Shown: one piece after another, positions 25,901 through 34,641 of the stretch
Layout: every line of letters starts with the position of its first letter
Position numbering within the stretch: the stretch's first letter is position 1
Origin: JBOFFC01 sp051648405
GTDB lineage: Bacteria; Planctomycetota; Planctomycetia; Pirellulales; Lacipirellulaceae
Length of the DNA: 50,585 nucleotides
Direction: 5' to 3'
Assembly (NCBI GenBank): GCA_051648405.1
Contig: JBOFFC010000039.1
Coordinates: forward strand, 1 to 50,585
Program-made: the position numbers and the translations under genes
The notes under the pieces: model-generated
What the model was told of the DNA's origin: nothing
What the model saw: the letters and a program-made list of their open reading frames with translations, nothing else
The model's database searches: none

Positions 25901-27028
25901 AACGCGGCCAATGGGACTTCGGCCCGCGACTACGTGTGGGCTTATGGTGTGCGGAACCCGTTCGGGGGCGCCTGGCGCGCGGCCGACGGCAAGCACTACA
26001 TGGTCGAGAACGGCCCGAGCATCGATCGCTTCGCCCAAGTCAACCGCGGCGTGAGCTACGGCTACGACGGTTCCGACCAGTCGATGACGATCAACGCGAT
26101 CTACAACTGGATTCCCTCGTCGGCGCCGGTGAACATCACGTTCGTCCAGCCCGAGACGTTCGGCGGCAGCCAGTTCCCGAAGGAGCTGCAGGGGAGGGCC
26201 TTCATCAGCGAATCCGGCGCGACCTACGCCGGCGGTCCGCAAGCTATCGGCAAGAAGGTCACCCACGTGACCCTCGACGCGGCCGGGGCGCTCGTCGCGG
26301 GCCCCACGTCGTTCGCCGAGTACATCGGCGGGGGACAGAGCTCCGTGGTGGCGATCGCCGCGGGGCCCGACGGGGTGTACTTCTCGGAGTTCTACGAGGA
26401 GACCGGCGCCAACGGCCCGACCGCTTCGGGCTCGCGGCTGTTCCGCATCCGCTACGTGAACCCCCTCGACGGGGACTACGATATCGACGGGGACGTCGAT
26501 CAAGACGACTACACGGTGTGGCAGAGCAACTACGGATCGAACCTGCTGCTCTCGGCCGACGGCAACCGCGACGGCCTGGTGAACGCGGCCGACTACACGG
26601 TCTGGCGCGACAACCTCGGGGCGACGCTCGCCCCCCCAGCGACGAGCAGTTCGGCGGCGATGATTGAGGCGCCGCTATCGGGCGCCCACTCCGAGATCGC
26701 TTCGCTTGCGAGCTCTCCCGAGGTGGTTGACGAGGCGCTCGTCGGCCTGTTCGGCGCTCCCCCAAGCGAACGAGCGAGCACCTCGCGCAACGAGCGTCTA
26801 GTCGTCCGCGGCGGGAGCCCCGCCCCAACCGCTCTCTACTCGCTGCTACGGGCGCAGTTTGAGTCTCGGTCCTCCGTCGAGTCAGAGACGCCCGCTCGGC
26901 GTCGCGGAACGCTCGACCGCGACGCAGTCCCAGGGACAGCCCGCGAGGACGGCGCGGCGCACGGCGTCGCGACGAGCGTGCAGCAAGAATACCGTCGCGC
27001 TACGCGTCAGTTGAACGCCAACGTGTGA
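22943..27028 (+). CDS. Giant exported protein: malectin-like, two discoidin-like repeats, GSDH-type propeller, dockerin-like
   Basis: This 1361-residue protein starts with the planctomycete extracellular motif (ALRFERLEARLPMAGD, about 16-31) rather than a classical signal peptide. In order: a malectin-like domain (about 35-190), an Ig/fibronectin-like stretch (195-310), two nearly identical 160-residue discoidin-like repeats (343-662), a linker domain, then a glucose/sorbosone-dehydrogenase-type six-bladed propeller (about 790-1170) with GEQGLTGLAV, IGPDGKLYVHNGDG, GKVLRLNKDG and YGVRNPFG. A dockerin-like pair follows (GDYDIDGDVDQDDY, DGNRDGLVNAADY, about 1174-1230). The ~130-residue polar tail has no PEP-CTERM. 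GSDH proteins often use PQQ to oxidise sugars; activity here is unproven. The stop overlaps the convergent LarA-like gene by 22 bases. Confidence 0.8.
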   Translation: MRRRNQRKGTKNNRHAGALRFERLEARLPMAGDTYLVNFQLAATTPAPRYLVDSGQAFAARGGGLSYGWLSDHTDQARTRIDPETGVFFDADVRHSTLVQFEANQRWEFQLPSGTYSVTVAVGDPANNDGVHTINVEGTNYWNAVPDGATPLVQSKSVSVTDGRLTIDAGLAANLATRINYVQIVGVPSGPNQSPSAPTITEPLFDGKVVNPADVHMEAINFVDGDGNLHKSTDWEVWTSGPSAELVWETRGIEGVERLHTHLGDGVFVNSRAGLRNLAQNTEHQLRVRFRDDAGAVSAYSLRTFVTGAATAAFPLELKQVQPTPAPVWRDVFGVDVELADGASFINPSDPIIAIDLDGGSAFPAAESPNNAIDGTLAKYLNFGKVNSGFIVTPSNATRVVTGFTITTANDFEERDPSAWSLFGTGDTITSGQNSTGTAESWTLIAQGGVALPAARDTVGPAVMFANTTAYRSYRMVFTGLKNAAATDSMQIGELTFQTASSSAFITPSDPIIAIDLDGTSSFPGGEAPSNAIDGTLAKYLNFGEVNSGFIVTPSNPTRVVTGFAITTANDSEERDPSGWRLFGTNDTVTSTQNSTGSAENWTLIAQGALTLPAARDTVGPTVSFANTTAYGAYRMVFTGVKNAAAANSMQVGEVSFVTTGGTIGPPATPASLEVSTADFATTLTRAEGAIGPGNTLTYAAAVPDHEATRLTIRSGGQALTLRESDLEVTDELGDRRTIYLPAVTLAAGQRFDLWVSATGATYFGTATQTSPNFQSLARDANLDVPYLAKAPRFVIEEVGADYRLPVNITFVPNPGPNPTDPLYFVIELYGSIQVVTRNGVKHEFATGLLDYNPTGPISGSGEQGLTGLAVERDATNPDVYNLYVGMLADNGAPPGGASHYPKVEKITSAVGGLTLATRTVLLNMQPETQGQSHQISNITIGPDGKLYVHNGDGFDASTALDLDQYRGKVLRLNKDGSAPADNPFYNAANGTSARDYVWAYGVRNPFGGAWRAADGKHYMVENGPSIDRFAQVNRGVSYGYDGSDQSMTINAIYNWIPSSAPVNITFVQPETFGGSQFPKELQGRAFISESGATYAGGPQAIGKKVTHVTLDAAGALVAGPTSFAEYIGGGQSSVVAIAAGPDGVYFSEFYEETGANGPTASGSRLFRIRYVNPLDGDYDIDGDVDQDDYTVWQSNYGSNLLLSADGNRDGLVNAADYTVWRDNLGATLAPPATSSSAAMIEAPLSGAHSEIASLASSPEVVDEALVGLFGAPPSERASTSRNERLVVRGGSPAPTALYSLLRAQFESRSSVESETPARRRGTLDRDAVPGTAREDGAAHGVATSVQQEYRRATRQLNANV
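23971..24930 (+). repeat. Two in-frame direct repeats, exact 480-bp period
   Basis: Positions 23971-24450 and 24451-24930 encode two 160-residue discoidin-like domains with identical length and no indel between them. Both begin FITPSDPIIAIDLDG or FINPSDPIIAIDLDG. Long stretches are identical at the nucleotide level, which indicates recent tandem duplication or ongoing gene conversion. Confidence 0.8.
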
Positions 27029-28224
27029 CGCCCGAGTTCGAACTCGAGGTCGATAGGGTCCTGCTCGACCGTGCAGGCGGGCGCGCCGCGTAGCCGCTCC
27101 GCCAGGTCGGGCGACGCGTACATCGTGTCGAGGTGCAGCGTGTTGGGGATGAACATCCACCCGTCGTCGCCGTAGCGTTCGCGGATCACGCGGACGAGCG
27201 ACTCGTCGTCCGGCAGCGTGGCGGGGATCTTCGCCCGCTCCATGTCGCCGGTGGCGTAGACGTTGATGAACGTCTTCTGCTCGTCGATGGAGTCGCGCAG
27301 CCGGCGGGTGATGAAGTCCGCGAGGCCCACCCCGATCGCGTTCCCCTGCGACGCCTCGGCGAGCGACAGCGCTGCGATCGCGCGGATGCGGGGGGTCGGC
27401 AGGTCCTCGAACCCCCGCACGCCGCGCAGCCCGATGACGTTGGTGTCCATCCCCGTGCCGCTGTACGTCTTGCCGATCGAATCGACGATCAGCACGTTTA
27501 GCTCGTCCACCGGCAGGCGGGGGAAGTACGCGCGGTGGCGCTCGAGCAACGCCGGCTCCCGCTCGAGGATTTGTTCGGGCCGCAGCGCGTGGACCTCGGC
27601 CGTCTTGTCGTAGCCGTCCTCGAGCAGGGCAAGCCCGGCCCAGACCTTGCCGGACTCGACGAGCAGCTTCCCCATCTCGAGCAGCATGTGCTGCATCTGC
27701 GGCGTCGGCGCCGAATGGAACGTGTGGGCCGAGCGGATCTTCCCCAGCCCGACGACCATCATCTTGGTAACTCCGCTCTGCACCGGGCCGCTGAAGCAGG
27801 TGTGCAGCTTCACGCGATTGACGACCAGCACGCCGGCGGACTCGTACGCGTGGCGGTCCATCCACACGTCGCCGGTGGCAACCGAGCCGACTTTCACGCA
27901 CTCCATGCTCGAACGGATCGGCATGCCCATCGCGGCCTCGGTCACGCCGAGCGACTCGACCATCGCCCGTTGCCCCTCGGCCGTGGCCCCGTTGTGCGAG
28001 CCCATCGACGGGACGATGAAGGGGCGGGCGCCCCGTTCGCGAAGCCAGTCCCCCGCGGCCCGGACGACCGTCGGCAGGTTGTCGATGCCCCGGCTGCCGA
28101 CCGTTAGCGCGACGTCCCCGGCCGGTGGCGTAAGCCCGAGCGCGTCGAGTTGCCGCCGGACTTCGGCCGCGACGTCGGCGAGCGGGCTCGACACCAGCTG
28201 CTGACGGACCTTGTGGAGTTGCAT
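27007..28224 (-). CDS. LarA-like (lactate racemase N-terminal domain) protein
   Basis: This 405-residue cytoplasmic protein resembles the DUF2088/LarA superfamily, whose founding member racemises lactate with a nickel-pincer nucleotide. Visible landmarks are VPSMGSHNGATAEGQ (the conserved histidine loop) and NRVKLHTCFSGPVQSGVTK. In the latter the histidine-to-lysine distance is 13 rather than the 10 seen in classical LarA, so this is a side branch. The ATG at 28224 follows GGGGGGA; in-frame sequence further upstream is not protein-like. It is the last gene of the rhamnose operon, 46 bases behind rhaT. L-lactate is an expected product of the pathway, which makes racemisation or epimerisation of a 2-hydroxy acid plausible. 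No larB, larC or larE is in this window. Confidence 0.65.
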   Translation of the reverse strand: MQLHKVRQQLVSSPLADVAAEVRRQLDALGLTPPAGDVALTVGSRGIDNLPTVVRAAGDWLRERGARPFIVPSMGSHNGATAEGQRAMVESLGVTEAAMGMPIRSSMECVKVGSVATGDVWMDRHAYESAGVLVVNRVKLHTCFSGPVQSGVTKMMVVGLGKIRSAHTFHSAPTPQMQHMLLEMGKLLVESGKVWAGLALLEDGYDKTAEVHALRPEQILEREPALLERHRAYFPRLPVDELNVLIVDSIGKTYSGTGMDTNVIGLRGVRGFEDLPTPRIRAIAALSLAEASQGNAIGVGLADFITRRLRDSIDEQKTFINVYATGDMERAKIPATLPDDESLVRVIRERYGDDGWMFIPNTLHLDTMYASPDLAERLRGAPACTVEQDPIDLEFELGRHTLAFN

Positions 28225-28270
28225 CGGTCCCCCCCGAACCGCGGTCGGATGTGCAGCCCAGCGCCTTGGT

Positions 28271-29422
28271 TCAACGCTGCGAAGCGACTGCGGGCCGCAT
28301 GGCGACGGTCGCCGATGGCTCACGCGACTTAAGCCACGCCCCGTATCCGATGATCATCGTCGAGGCGATCAGCATCGCAATCCCCGTGGCGATCAACTTC
28401 TTGGCCAGCGGGCTCGCGCCGCGCCACTCGCAGAAGTAGACCCCCCAGAGCGTGCTGAAGATGATGATGCTCGCCATGTGGAGGGTCCAGCTCGCATAGT
28501 CGAACTCCCCCATCTGCGTCGATCCCATCGTGTAGAAGAAGAACTGCAGGTACCAAGTCACCCCCGCGAGCGCCGAGAAGAAGTAGTTGTTCGCTAGCGG
28601 GATGCGGCGATCGCCCCCCTCCGGCTCGTGGTGGGTCGCTCGGGCCAGGTACTCGTACCCGGTGCGGTTCTTGAGGTTCAGCAGGACGCACCACACGAAG
28701 TTCGTGGTGAACCCCCCGAGGAGCACGACGACGAGCGAGGGGAGGCCGGTCCAAAGCTGCGGCGTCCCCGCGTCGAGCGTGGCGGCGTTGATCGGCTTGC
28801 CCGCCTCGAGCCCGAAGGCGAAGCACGCGCTCATGATCCCCGAGAACGTGGCGACGACGATCCCCTTGCTGAAATCGAACTCCTTGATCGCCTCGCGCTT
28901 CTCCGCCTCGGGCATCTGCCTTTCTTTGGTGAGCCCCGCGTAGGCGGCGACCGCGATCCCGCCGAGGCAGACCGCCACCCCCAGCAGGGTGAACTGCCCC
29001 GGCGCCGTCGCGACGATCTCGCCGAACGACTGGCCCTGGATCGGGAGGTCGGGTCGCAGGCTCTTGGCGATCGGGGGGACCAGCGTCCCGAATGCGGCGC
29101 AGTAGCCCAGCGCCACCCCCATCCCCAGCGACAGCCCGAGGTAGCGCATCGTCAGGCCGAACGTGAGCCCGCCGAGACCCCACAGGGCGCCGAACAAGTA
29201 AGTCCAAAACAGCGTGGTCGATGACTGCCTGCTGAGCACGCCGACGAGGTCTTCGGTCTGGATCCACGCAAACAGCCACGGGGCGATGATCCACGAGAAG
29301 AAGCCTCCCGTCAGCCAGTAGGTCTCCCACGACCAGTTCCGCACGCGGCGGTAGGGGACGTAGAACGAGCCCGACGCGAGGCCGCCGAGCCAATGGAACA
29401 GGACTCCGAGGACCGGATTCAT
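28271..29422 (-). CDS. rhaT: L-rhamnose:proton symporter RhaT
   Basis: This 383-residue membrane protein has about ten hydrophobic helices and RhaT landmarks: MNPVLGVLFHWLGGLASGSF at the start, PYRRVRNWSWETYWL, FGLTMRYLGLSLGMGVALG, and a C-terminal GVTWYLQFFFYTMGSTQMG. It would import L-rhamnose with protons. E. coli RhaT is 344 residues, so this form is slightly longer. The ATG at 29422 directly precedes the first helix. It lies between the rhamnose isomerase and LarA-like genes in the same operon (gaps of 49 and 46 bases). Confidence 0.92.
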   Translation of the reverse strand: MNPVLGVLFHWLGGLASGSFYVPYRRVRNWSWETYWLTGGFFSWIIAPWLFAWIQTEDLVGVLSRQSSTTLFWTYLFGALWGLGGLTFGLTMRYLGLSLGMGVALGYCAAFGTLVPPIAKSLRPDLPIQGQSFGEIVATAPGQFTLLGVAVCLGGIAVAAYAGLTKERQMPEAEKREAIKEFDFSKGIVVATFSGIMSACFAFGLEAGKPINAATLDAGTPQLWTGLPSLVVVLLGGFTTNFVWCVLLNLKNRTGYEYLARATHHEPEGGDRRIPLANNYFFSALAGVTWYLQFFFYTMGSTQMGEFDYASWTLHMASIIIFSTLWGVYFCEWRGASPLAKKLIATGIAMLIASTMIIGYGAWLKSREPSATVAMRPAVASQR

Positions 29423-29471
29423 GCGCGGAACCAGTTGATGTGGTGCGGACGGCTTCGGCGTTAGGGCCGAC

Positions 29472-30731
29472 TCACGAGCGCTGGGAAAGGACCTCGGACT
29501 CATAGCGCCGCACGTCGCTCAGCCAACCGGCGCCGACGGGGACGCCGTTCTGCTCGCAGAATTGGTCCCACACGGCGCCCACGGGGAGCGTCTTGTGCGA
29601 CTCCATGAGGGCGAGTCGCGCCGTGAAGTCGCCGGCCTCCTCGGCGCCACGCAGCTGCGCCGCTGGCTCGAGCAAAGCCGTCAGCATCGCGACCTGTGTA
29701 GCGCGGACGCCAACCACCCAAGCCGCGACGCGGTTGACCGTCGCGTCGAAGTAATCGAGGCCGATCCGGACCCGTGGCCCGTACCCACCGCGGACGATCT
29801 CCCCCGCGATCGCCTTCAGCTCGTCGGAGAGCACCACCACGTGGTCGCTGTCCCAGCGGACGCCGCGCGAGACGTGCAGCAGCACACCGTCGAGGTGACA
29901 AAGCACTGCCGACAGCTTGTCGGAGACGACTTCTGTCGGGTGGAAGTGCCCCGTGTCGAGACACAGCAGCTTGCGGTTTCGGATCGCGTAGCCGAGGTAG
30001 AATTCGTGCGACCCGACGGTGTAGCTCTCGGCGCCGATGCCGAACAGCTTCGACTCGACGGCGTCGAGCAGTTGAGACGCGGGGATCGGTTCAGCGAACG
30101 CCTCGTCGAGCGAAGCCCCGAGCCGCTCGCGCGGGCCTTTGCGGTCGATCGGCGTGTCCTTCGACCCGTCGGGAACCCAGACGTTGCAGACGCAGGGCGA
30201 GCCGACCGCGGCGCCCATCGCGGCCCCGATCCGGCGGCAGGCGATCGCGTGATCGACCCAGAAACGGCGGACCGCGGCGTCGGCGTGCGACAGCGTGACG
30301 CCGCTGGCAGCCAGCGGGTGCGAGAAGAAGCTGGGGTTGAAGTCGAGCCCCACGCCCCCCCGCTTGGCCCAGTCGATCCAGGCCGCGAAGTGGGCCGGTT
30401 CCAGCGCGTCGCGATCGACGCGGGCGCCCCCCGTCTCGGCGTACAGGGCGTGTAGGTTGAGCCGGTGCGAACCGGGCAGGAGCGACATCGCCAAGTCGAG
30501 GTCCGAGCGGAGCTCGTCGGCGGTCCGGGCGCGGCCCGGGTAGTTGCCGGTCACCGCGAGCCCGCCGCCCAGGGGCCCCTGCGGTCCCTCGAAGCCGACG
30601 ACGTCGTCCCCCTGCCAACAGTGGACCGAGATCGGCAAGGCCGCGAGCGCCGCGAGCGCCGCTTCGGCATCGACGCCCTGCTCGGCGAATTGATCACGGG
30701 CGGATGCGTAGCGGGCTGCGATCGTGCTCAC
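29472..30731 (-). CDS. rhaA: L-rhamnose isomerase
   Basis: This 419-residue enzyme converts L-rhamnose to L-rhamnulose in the cytoplasm. The length matches E. coli RhaA (419). Recognisable segments are ISVHCWQGDDVVGFE, GNYPGRARTADELR, LNLHALYAETGG, GLDFNPSFFSHP, GSHEFYLGYA and CLDTGHFHPTE, which include the metal-binding carboxylates and histidines of the family. The start is GTG at 30731 (MSTIAARYASARDQF), with GGGGAA about ten bases upstream; the next in-frame ATG is far inside the protein. It follows rhaB by 36 bases. Confidence 0.95.
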   Translation of the reverse strand: MSTIAARYASARDQFAEQGVDAEAALAALAALPISVHCWQGDDVVGFEGPQGPLGGGLAVTGNYPGRARTADELRSDLDLAMSLLPGSHRLNLHALYAETGGARVDRDALEPAHFAAWIDWAKRGGVGLDFNPSFFSHPLAASGVTLSHADAAVRRFWVDHAIACRRIGAAMGAAVGSPCVCNVWVPDGSKDTPIDRKGPRERLGASLDEAFAEPIPASQLLDAVESKLFGIGAESYTVGSHEFYLGYAIRNRKLLCLDTGHFHPTEVVSDKLSAVLCHLDGVLLHVSRGVRWDSDHVVVLSDELKAIAGEIVRGGYGPRVRIGLDYFDATVNRVAAWVVGVRATQVAMLTALLEPAAQLRGAEEAGDFTARLALMESHKTLPVGAVWDQFCEQNGVPVGAGWLSDVRRYESEVLSQRS

Positions 30732-30767
30732 GATGGATATTCCCCGGTTTACAGGAAGGGTGGGGCT

Positions 30768-32294
30768 TCAGGCGCTCGGCGAGTTGGCCGTAATCCGTTC
30801 AAACCGCCGCGAGGCCTCGACGTGAAGCGACGCGTCGCCGGCGGGGGTCATCCGCTCGGGGGGGAACGACCGACGAACCACGGCCCGCAGCGCGGGGAGG
30901 CCGTCGATCAGCCCCAGGCCCTTCGCCTGGACGAGCGCGTTGCCGATGGCCGTCGCCTCGACGGGGCCGAACGAGGTGGGGCGCGCCACGGCATCGGTCG
31001 TCAGTCGCGCGAGCAGCCGGTTTTGGACGCCGCCGCCCACGACGCACAGCTCGGCGATGCGCGACCCGAGCACGCGCTCGAGGTTGCCGAGCGTTTGGGC
31101 GTACGACAGGGCCAAGCTGTCGAGGCAGCAGCGGGCGAGCGCTCCGGGGGTGATCGGCTCGACCTCGCCCCGTTCGCGCGCCAGGCGCCGCAGCTTGCCG
31201 ATCGATTGGCCAGGGGCCATCAGGTCGGGATGGTTGGGGTCAACAAGGCTCGCCATCGGTCGCGACTCCTCGGCGAACCCGAGCAGCTCTTCGTGAGAGT
31301 ACTCGCGATCGACGCGGCGAAGGTCGCGACGGAGCTCCTCGTAGATCCACAGACCGCCGATGTTCTTAAGGAACCGCACGGTCGCATCGACACCCCGCTC
31401 GTTCGTGAACTTCCCCGCCGCGGCCTCGGGGGAGGTGATCGGCGAAGCGAGCTCGGCGCCGAGCAGCGACCAGGTCCCGCTCGACAGGTAGGCCCACTCC
31501 CCCGCAGCGTGGCGCGGATCGACCGGCGTGGCGGCGACGGCCGCCGCCGTGTCGTGGGTGGCCGGCAAGACGACCGTCGTCGAGAGATCGACTCCGATGC
31601 GCTCGCGCAGCTCGGCGCGGAGCGGTCCGACAGCCGTCCCCGGAGGCGACAAGGGCCCGAGCATCCCCGCACGCAGGCCGAGCGACGCCAAGACCTCGGC
31701 GTTCTCGCGGTCTCCGTCGCGATGCAGCATCGCCGTCGTCGAGGCGATCGTCGCCTCGTTTGTCATCACTCCGGTCAGCCAGTAGTGCAGCAGGTCCGGG
31801 AGCAGAAGCAGTCGCTCCGCGGACGCGAACGCGTTGGGGTCGTCGTGACGCCTGGCTTCGAGCTGGAAGAGCGTGTTGAACGGCCAGGCCTGCAAGCCGC
31901 AGTGCTCGTAGAGCGCTTGTTCGCCCACCGCGGCCAACACGCGGTCGCGGGCCGGGCCGTTACGCGGATCGCGGTACGCACGCGGCAGGCTGAGCGCTTC
32001 TCCGGTGGCGCTAACGAGGCCAAAGTCAACGCCCCAGGTATCGACGCCAACACTGGTGAGCGGCGTTCCCAGCTCGCGCGACCGCGCGGCGCCGAGCCGC
32101 ACCCCCTCGAGCGTGTGGCGCCACAACCCGGTAAGGTCCCAGACCGGCCCCGCCGGGGTGTCGCACGGCTCGTGCTCGAAGCGGTGCAGCTCTTCCAGGC
32201 GCAGCACCGCGTCGTCACCCCCCCCTTCCAGCACGCCGAGGATCGCGCGCCCCGAGCCTGCGCCCATATCGATCGCGAGGTGCGTTGTGACCAT
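30768..32294 (-). CDS. rhaB: Rhamnulokinase (FGGY family)
   Basis: This 508-residue FGGY kinase phosphorylates L-rhamnulose at C1 with ATP. It shows the N-terminal phosphate loop DMGAGSGRAILG, DTWGVDFGL, the ATP-site YLSSGTWSLLG, and the C-terminal GGGVQN. Its length is close to E. coli RhaB (489). I take the ATG at 32294; the frame stays open upstream but that part overlaps non-protein-like sequence. It is 92 bases downstream of the aldolase/dehydrogenase. Such kinases can be promiscuous toward L-fuculose, relevant because no fuculokinase is seen beside the fucose-type operon. Confidence 0.93.
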   Translation of the reverse strand: MVTTHLAIDMGAGSGRAILGVLEGGGDDAVLRLEELHRFEHEPCDTPAGPVWDLTGLWRHTLEGVRLGAARSRELGTPLTSVGVDTWGVDFGLVSATGEALSLPRAYRDPRNGPARDRVLAAVGEQALYEHCGLQAWPFNTLFQLEARRHDDPNAFASAERLLLLPDLLHYWLTGVMTNEATIASTTAMLHRDGDRENAEVLASLGLRAGMLGPLSPPGTAVGPLRAELRERIGVDLSTTVVLPATHDTAAAVAATPVDPRHAAGEWAYLSSGTWSLLGAELASPITSPEAAAGKFTNERGVDATVRFLKNIGGLWIYEELRRDLRRVDREYSHEELLGFAEESRPMASLVDPNHPDLMAPGQSIGKLRRLARERGEVEPITPGALARCCLDSLALSYAQTLGNLERVLGSRIAELCVVGGGVQNRLLARLTTDAVARPTSFGPVEATAIGNALVQAKGLGLIDGLPALRAVVRRSFPPERMTPAGDASLHVEASRRFERITANSPSA

Positions 32295-32386
32295 GGCAGG
32301 CACGCTAGCGAGAAGGGGTCGAGAGCCGTAGGAAAAGTGCCGGTCGCGAACAGCGGCGATGCGCATCGCGCCCCGCCGCCGACGAA

Positions 32387-34564
32387 CTATCGCAAGAACG
32401 CCTCGTACAGCCCCGCGTCGATCGACAGCACCTGGCCGGTCGTCTTTGCGGAGCGGTCGGACAGCAAGAAGTACGCCCCCTCGGCTTGGTCGGCCGGGGT
32501 GACGCTCTGCTTGGTCAGCGTCCGCTCGGCGTAGAAGCCGGCGAGTTTCTTCCGCAACGTGTCGTCCGACTCCGACTCGTCGAACGCGATGCCGTACTTG
32601 GTAAGCGACGAGACGACGCGGTCGCGGGGGAACATCGTCGAGCCCTCGACCACCGTGGCGGGGGCGATCGCGTTCACCCGCACCAACGGCGACAGGTCGA
32701 TCGCCAGCTCGCGCACCAAGTGGTTCGCCGCCGCCTTCGACGTGTCGTACGCGATCGAGCCGCGCTTGGCGACGACCGCGTTGACGCTCGTCGTCAGCAC
32801 GGCCGACCCCAGGAGCCCTTGCCGCTTGAAGAGCGGCCGGGCCACGTCGATCGAGTTGAACGCCCCGCGGACGTTGACCTCGAACGTCGTCTTCCACCCA
32901 TCCTCACTCAAGTCCCCGTCGCGGTTTGGCGGCAGGAACACCCCCGCCGTCACGACGATGTGGTCGAGCCCGCCGTACGCCAGAATGAGCTCGGCGAACA
33001 GCTCGTCAAGCGAACTGCGGTCGGTGATGTCAACGGCGGAGCCGATCGCCGGCCCACAGCCGGAGACCCCCGTCCCGGCGACGCCGATCCCTTGTCCGTG
33101 CGCTACGGTCAGCTCGTCGGCCACCCGCTTCGCCGCTTCGGCGTTGCGGTCGGCGCACACGACGTGGGCCCCCTCGCGGGCCACGCGGTGGGCAACCTCG
33201 CGACCGATTCCCGCGCCGGCGCCGATCACCGCGACGACCCGCCGCGCCAGCTCTTTCTCAGGGGGCATCCGCTTGAGCTTCGCCTCTTCGAGCAACCAGT
33301 ACTCGATGTCGAACGCCTCCTGCTGCGGCAGGGCGATGTACTCGTCGATCGCCTCGGCGCCGCGCATCACCTCGACCGCGCACCCGTAGAACTCGGCCGT
33401 GACGCGCGACTCGCTCTTGTTCTTGCCCCACGCGATCATCCCCACGCCGGGGATCAGCACCACGGTGGGATTGGGGTCGCGCATCGCGGGCGAATCGGCG
33501 TGCTTGCAGCGCTCGTAGTACGCGGCGTAGTCGGCCCGGTAGGCTTCGAGCCCCTCGGCGATCACACGCTTGAGCCCCTCGACGTCGCCCGACGCCGGGT
33601 CCCAAGGGACGTACAGCGGCTTGATCTTGGTCCGCAGGAAGTGGTCGGGGCAGCTCGTCCCCAGTTCGGCCAATCGCGGCGCGTCGTGCGAGTTGACGAA
33701 CGTCAGGACGCGGTCGCTCGCATCGACGGTGGCGATCTGCCGCCCGAGCTTCGAGACGCGGCCCCGCAGCCACGGCAGCACCTCGACCAGCACGCGCCGG
33801 CGCTGCGCCTCGTCGAGGGCCGCGTAGCGCTCGCCGCCGAAGGTCGCGGCGCCCTTGTCGCGATGGTCGATGAACTGCGCTGCTTTCTCGATCAGCGTGA
33901 GCGTGAGCTCGTAGCACGCGCGGTCGTCGTCGGCCCAGTTGATGAGGCCGTGCTGGCCCATCACGAGTCCCTTGAGCCGCGGGTTGGCCTCCGCGTCGCG
34001 CTGCATCGACAGGCCCAACTCGAACCCAGGCCGGAGCCACGGGGTCCAGCCAACTTCGTCGCCGAAGACCTCGCGCGTGAGCTCGCGGCTGCGGCGGCTG
34101 GCGGCGATCGCGATCACCGAGTTGGGGTGCATGTGATCGACGTGCAACGCCGGCAGGAAGCCGTGCAGAGGCGTGTCGATCGAGCTGGCCCGGGGGTTCA
34201 GGTCGAACGTGCAGTGGGGGAAGAGCCCCACCATGGCGTCCTCGGCGGGGGTCTTCGGGCCGCGGTTGGGACGCGCCGCGTAGACGCCACGAAGCGACAG
34301 AAGCTGGTCCATCCGCAGCGAAGCAAAGTTCTCTCGCTTCGACGTCCGCAGGTCTCCCCCCGAGCCCTTTACCCATAACACGCGGCACGCCTCGCCGGAC
34401 AGCGGGTCGCGGCCGTCGAGCTTCGACGACGTGTTGCCCCCACCGGTGTTGGTGATCCGCTGGTCGGCCCCCAGGCAATTGGACCGATAGACGAGCCGGT
34501 CGAGCGGCGACATGCCTGCCGCGACCGCGTCGTCCCAGTGGCGGGTAACGTGCCGGAATTCCAT
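32387..34564 (-). CDS. Bifunctional rhamnulose-1-phosphate aldolase / short-chain dehydrogenase
   Basis: This 725-residue fusion catalyses two steps: aldol cleavage of L-rhamnulose-1-phosphate to DHAP and L-lactaldehyde, and NAD-dependent oxidation of the aldehyde to L-lactate. The class II aldolase half (about 1-430) has zinc-ligand histidines in HVDHMHPNSV and MGQHGLINW. The SDR half (about 440-725) has the cofactor loop VIGAGAGIGREVA and the catalytic pair in SIAYDTSKAA. This fusion (RhaEW/RhaDE type) is known from other bacteria. I chose the ATG at 34564; a TTG five codons upstream is possible and neither has a clear ribosome-binding site. First gene of the operon; promoter at 34642-34671. 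Confidence 0.93.
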   Translation of the reverse strand: MEFRHVTRHWDDAVAAGMSPLDRLVYRSNCLGADQRITNTGGGNTSSKLDGRDPLSGEACRVLWVKGSGGDLRTSKRENFASLRMDQLLSLRGVYAARPNRGPKTPAEDAMVGLFPHCTFDLNPRASSIDTPLHGFLPALHVDHMHPNSVIAIAASRRSRELTREVFGDEVGWTPWLRPGFELGLSMQRDAEANPRLKGLVMGQHGLINWADDDRACYELTLTLIEKAAQFIDHRDKGAATFGGERYAALDEAQRRRVLVEVLPWLRGRVSKLGRQIATVDASDRVLTFVNSHDAPRLAELGTSCPDHFLRTKIKPLYVPWDPASGDVEGLKRVIAEGLEAYRADYAAYYERCKHADSPAMRDPNPTVVLIPGVGMIAWGKNKSESRVTAEFYGCAVEVMRGAEAIDEYIALPQQEAFDIEYWLLEEAKLKRMPPEKELARRVVAVIGAGAGIGREVAHRVAREGAHVVCADRNAEAAKRVADELTVAHGQGIGVAGTGVSGCGPAIGSAVDITDRSSLDELFAELILAYGGLDHIVVTAGVFLPPNRDGDLSEDGWKTTFEVNVRGAFNSIDVARPLFKRQGLLGSAVLTTSVNAVVAKRGSIAYDTSKAAANHLVRELAIDLSPLVRVNAIAPATVVEGSTMFPRDRVVSSLTKYGIAFDESESDDTLRKKLAGFYAERTLTKQSVTPADQAEGAYFLLSDRSAKTTGQVLSIDAGLYEAFLR

Positions 34565-34641
34565 CGAGCGGAGCGCCAACGGCGGTCGGAGGGAGGCACC
34601 CGCGTCACGGGCAGCCTGGAGGAAAAGCTTTGCTAGTCCGG

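Noticed and set aside
32486..34378. A 630-codon plus-strand frame opposite the rhamnose aldolase/dehydrogenase
   Set aside because: The minus-strand gene is unmistakable, and the opposite frame has shadow composition without any recognisable domain.
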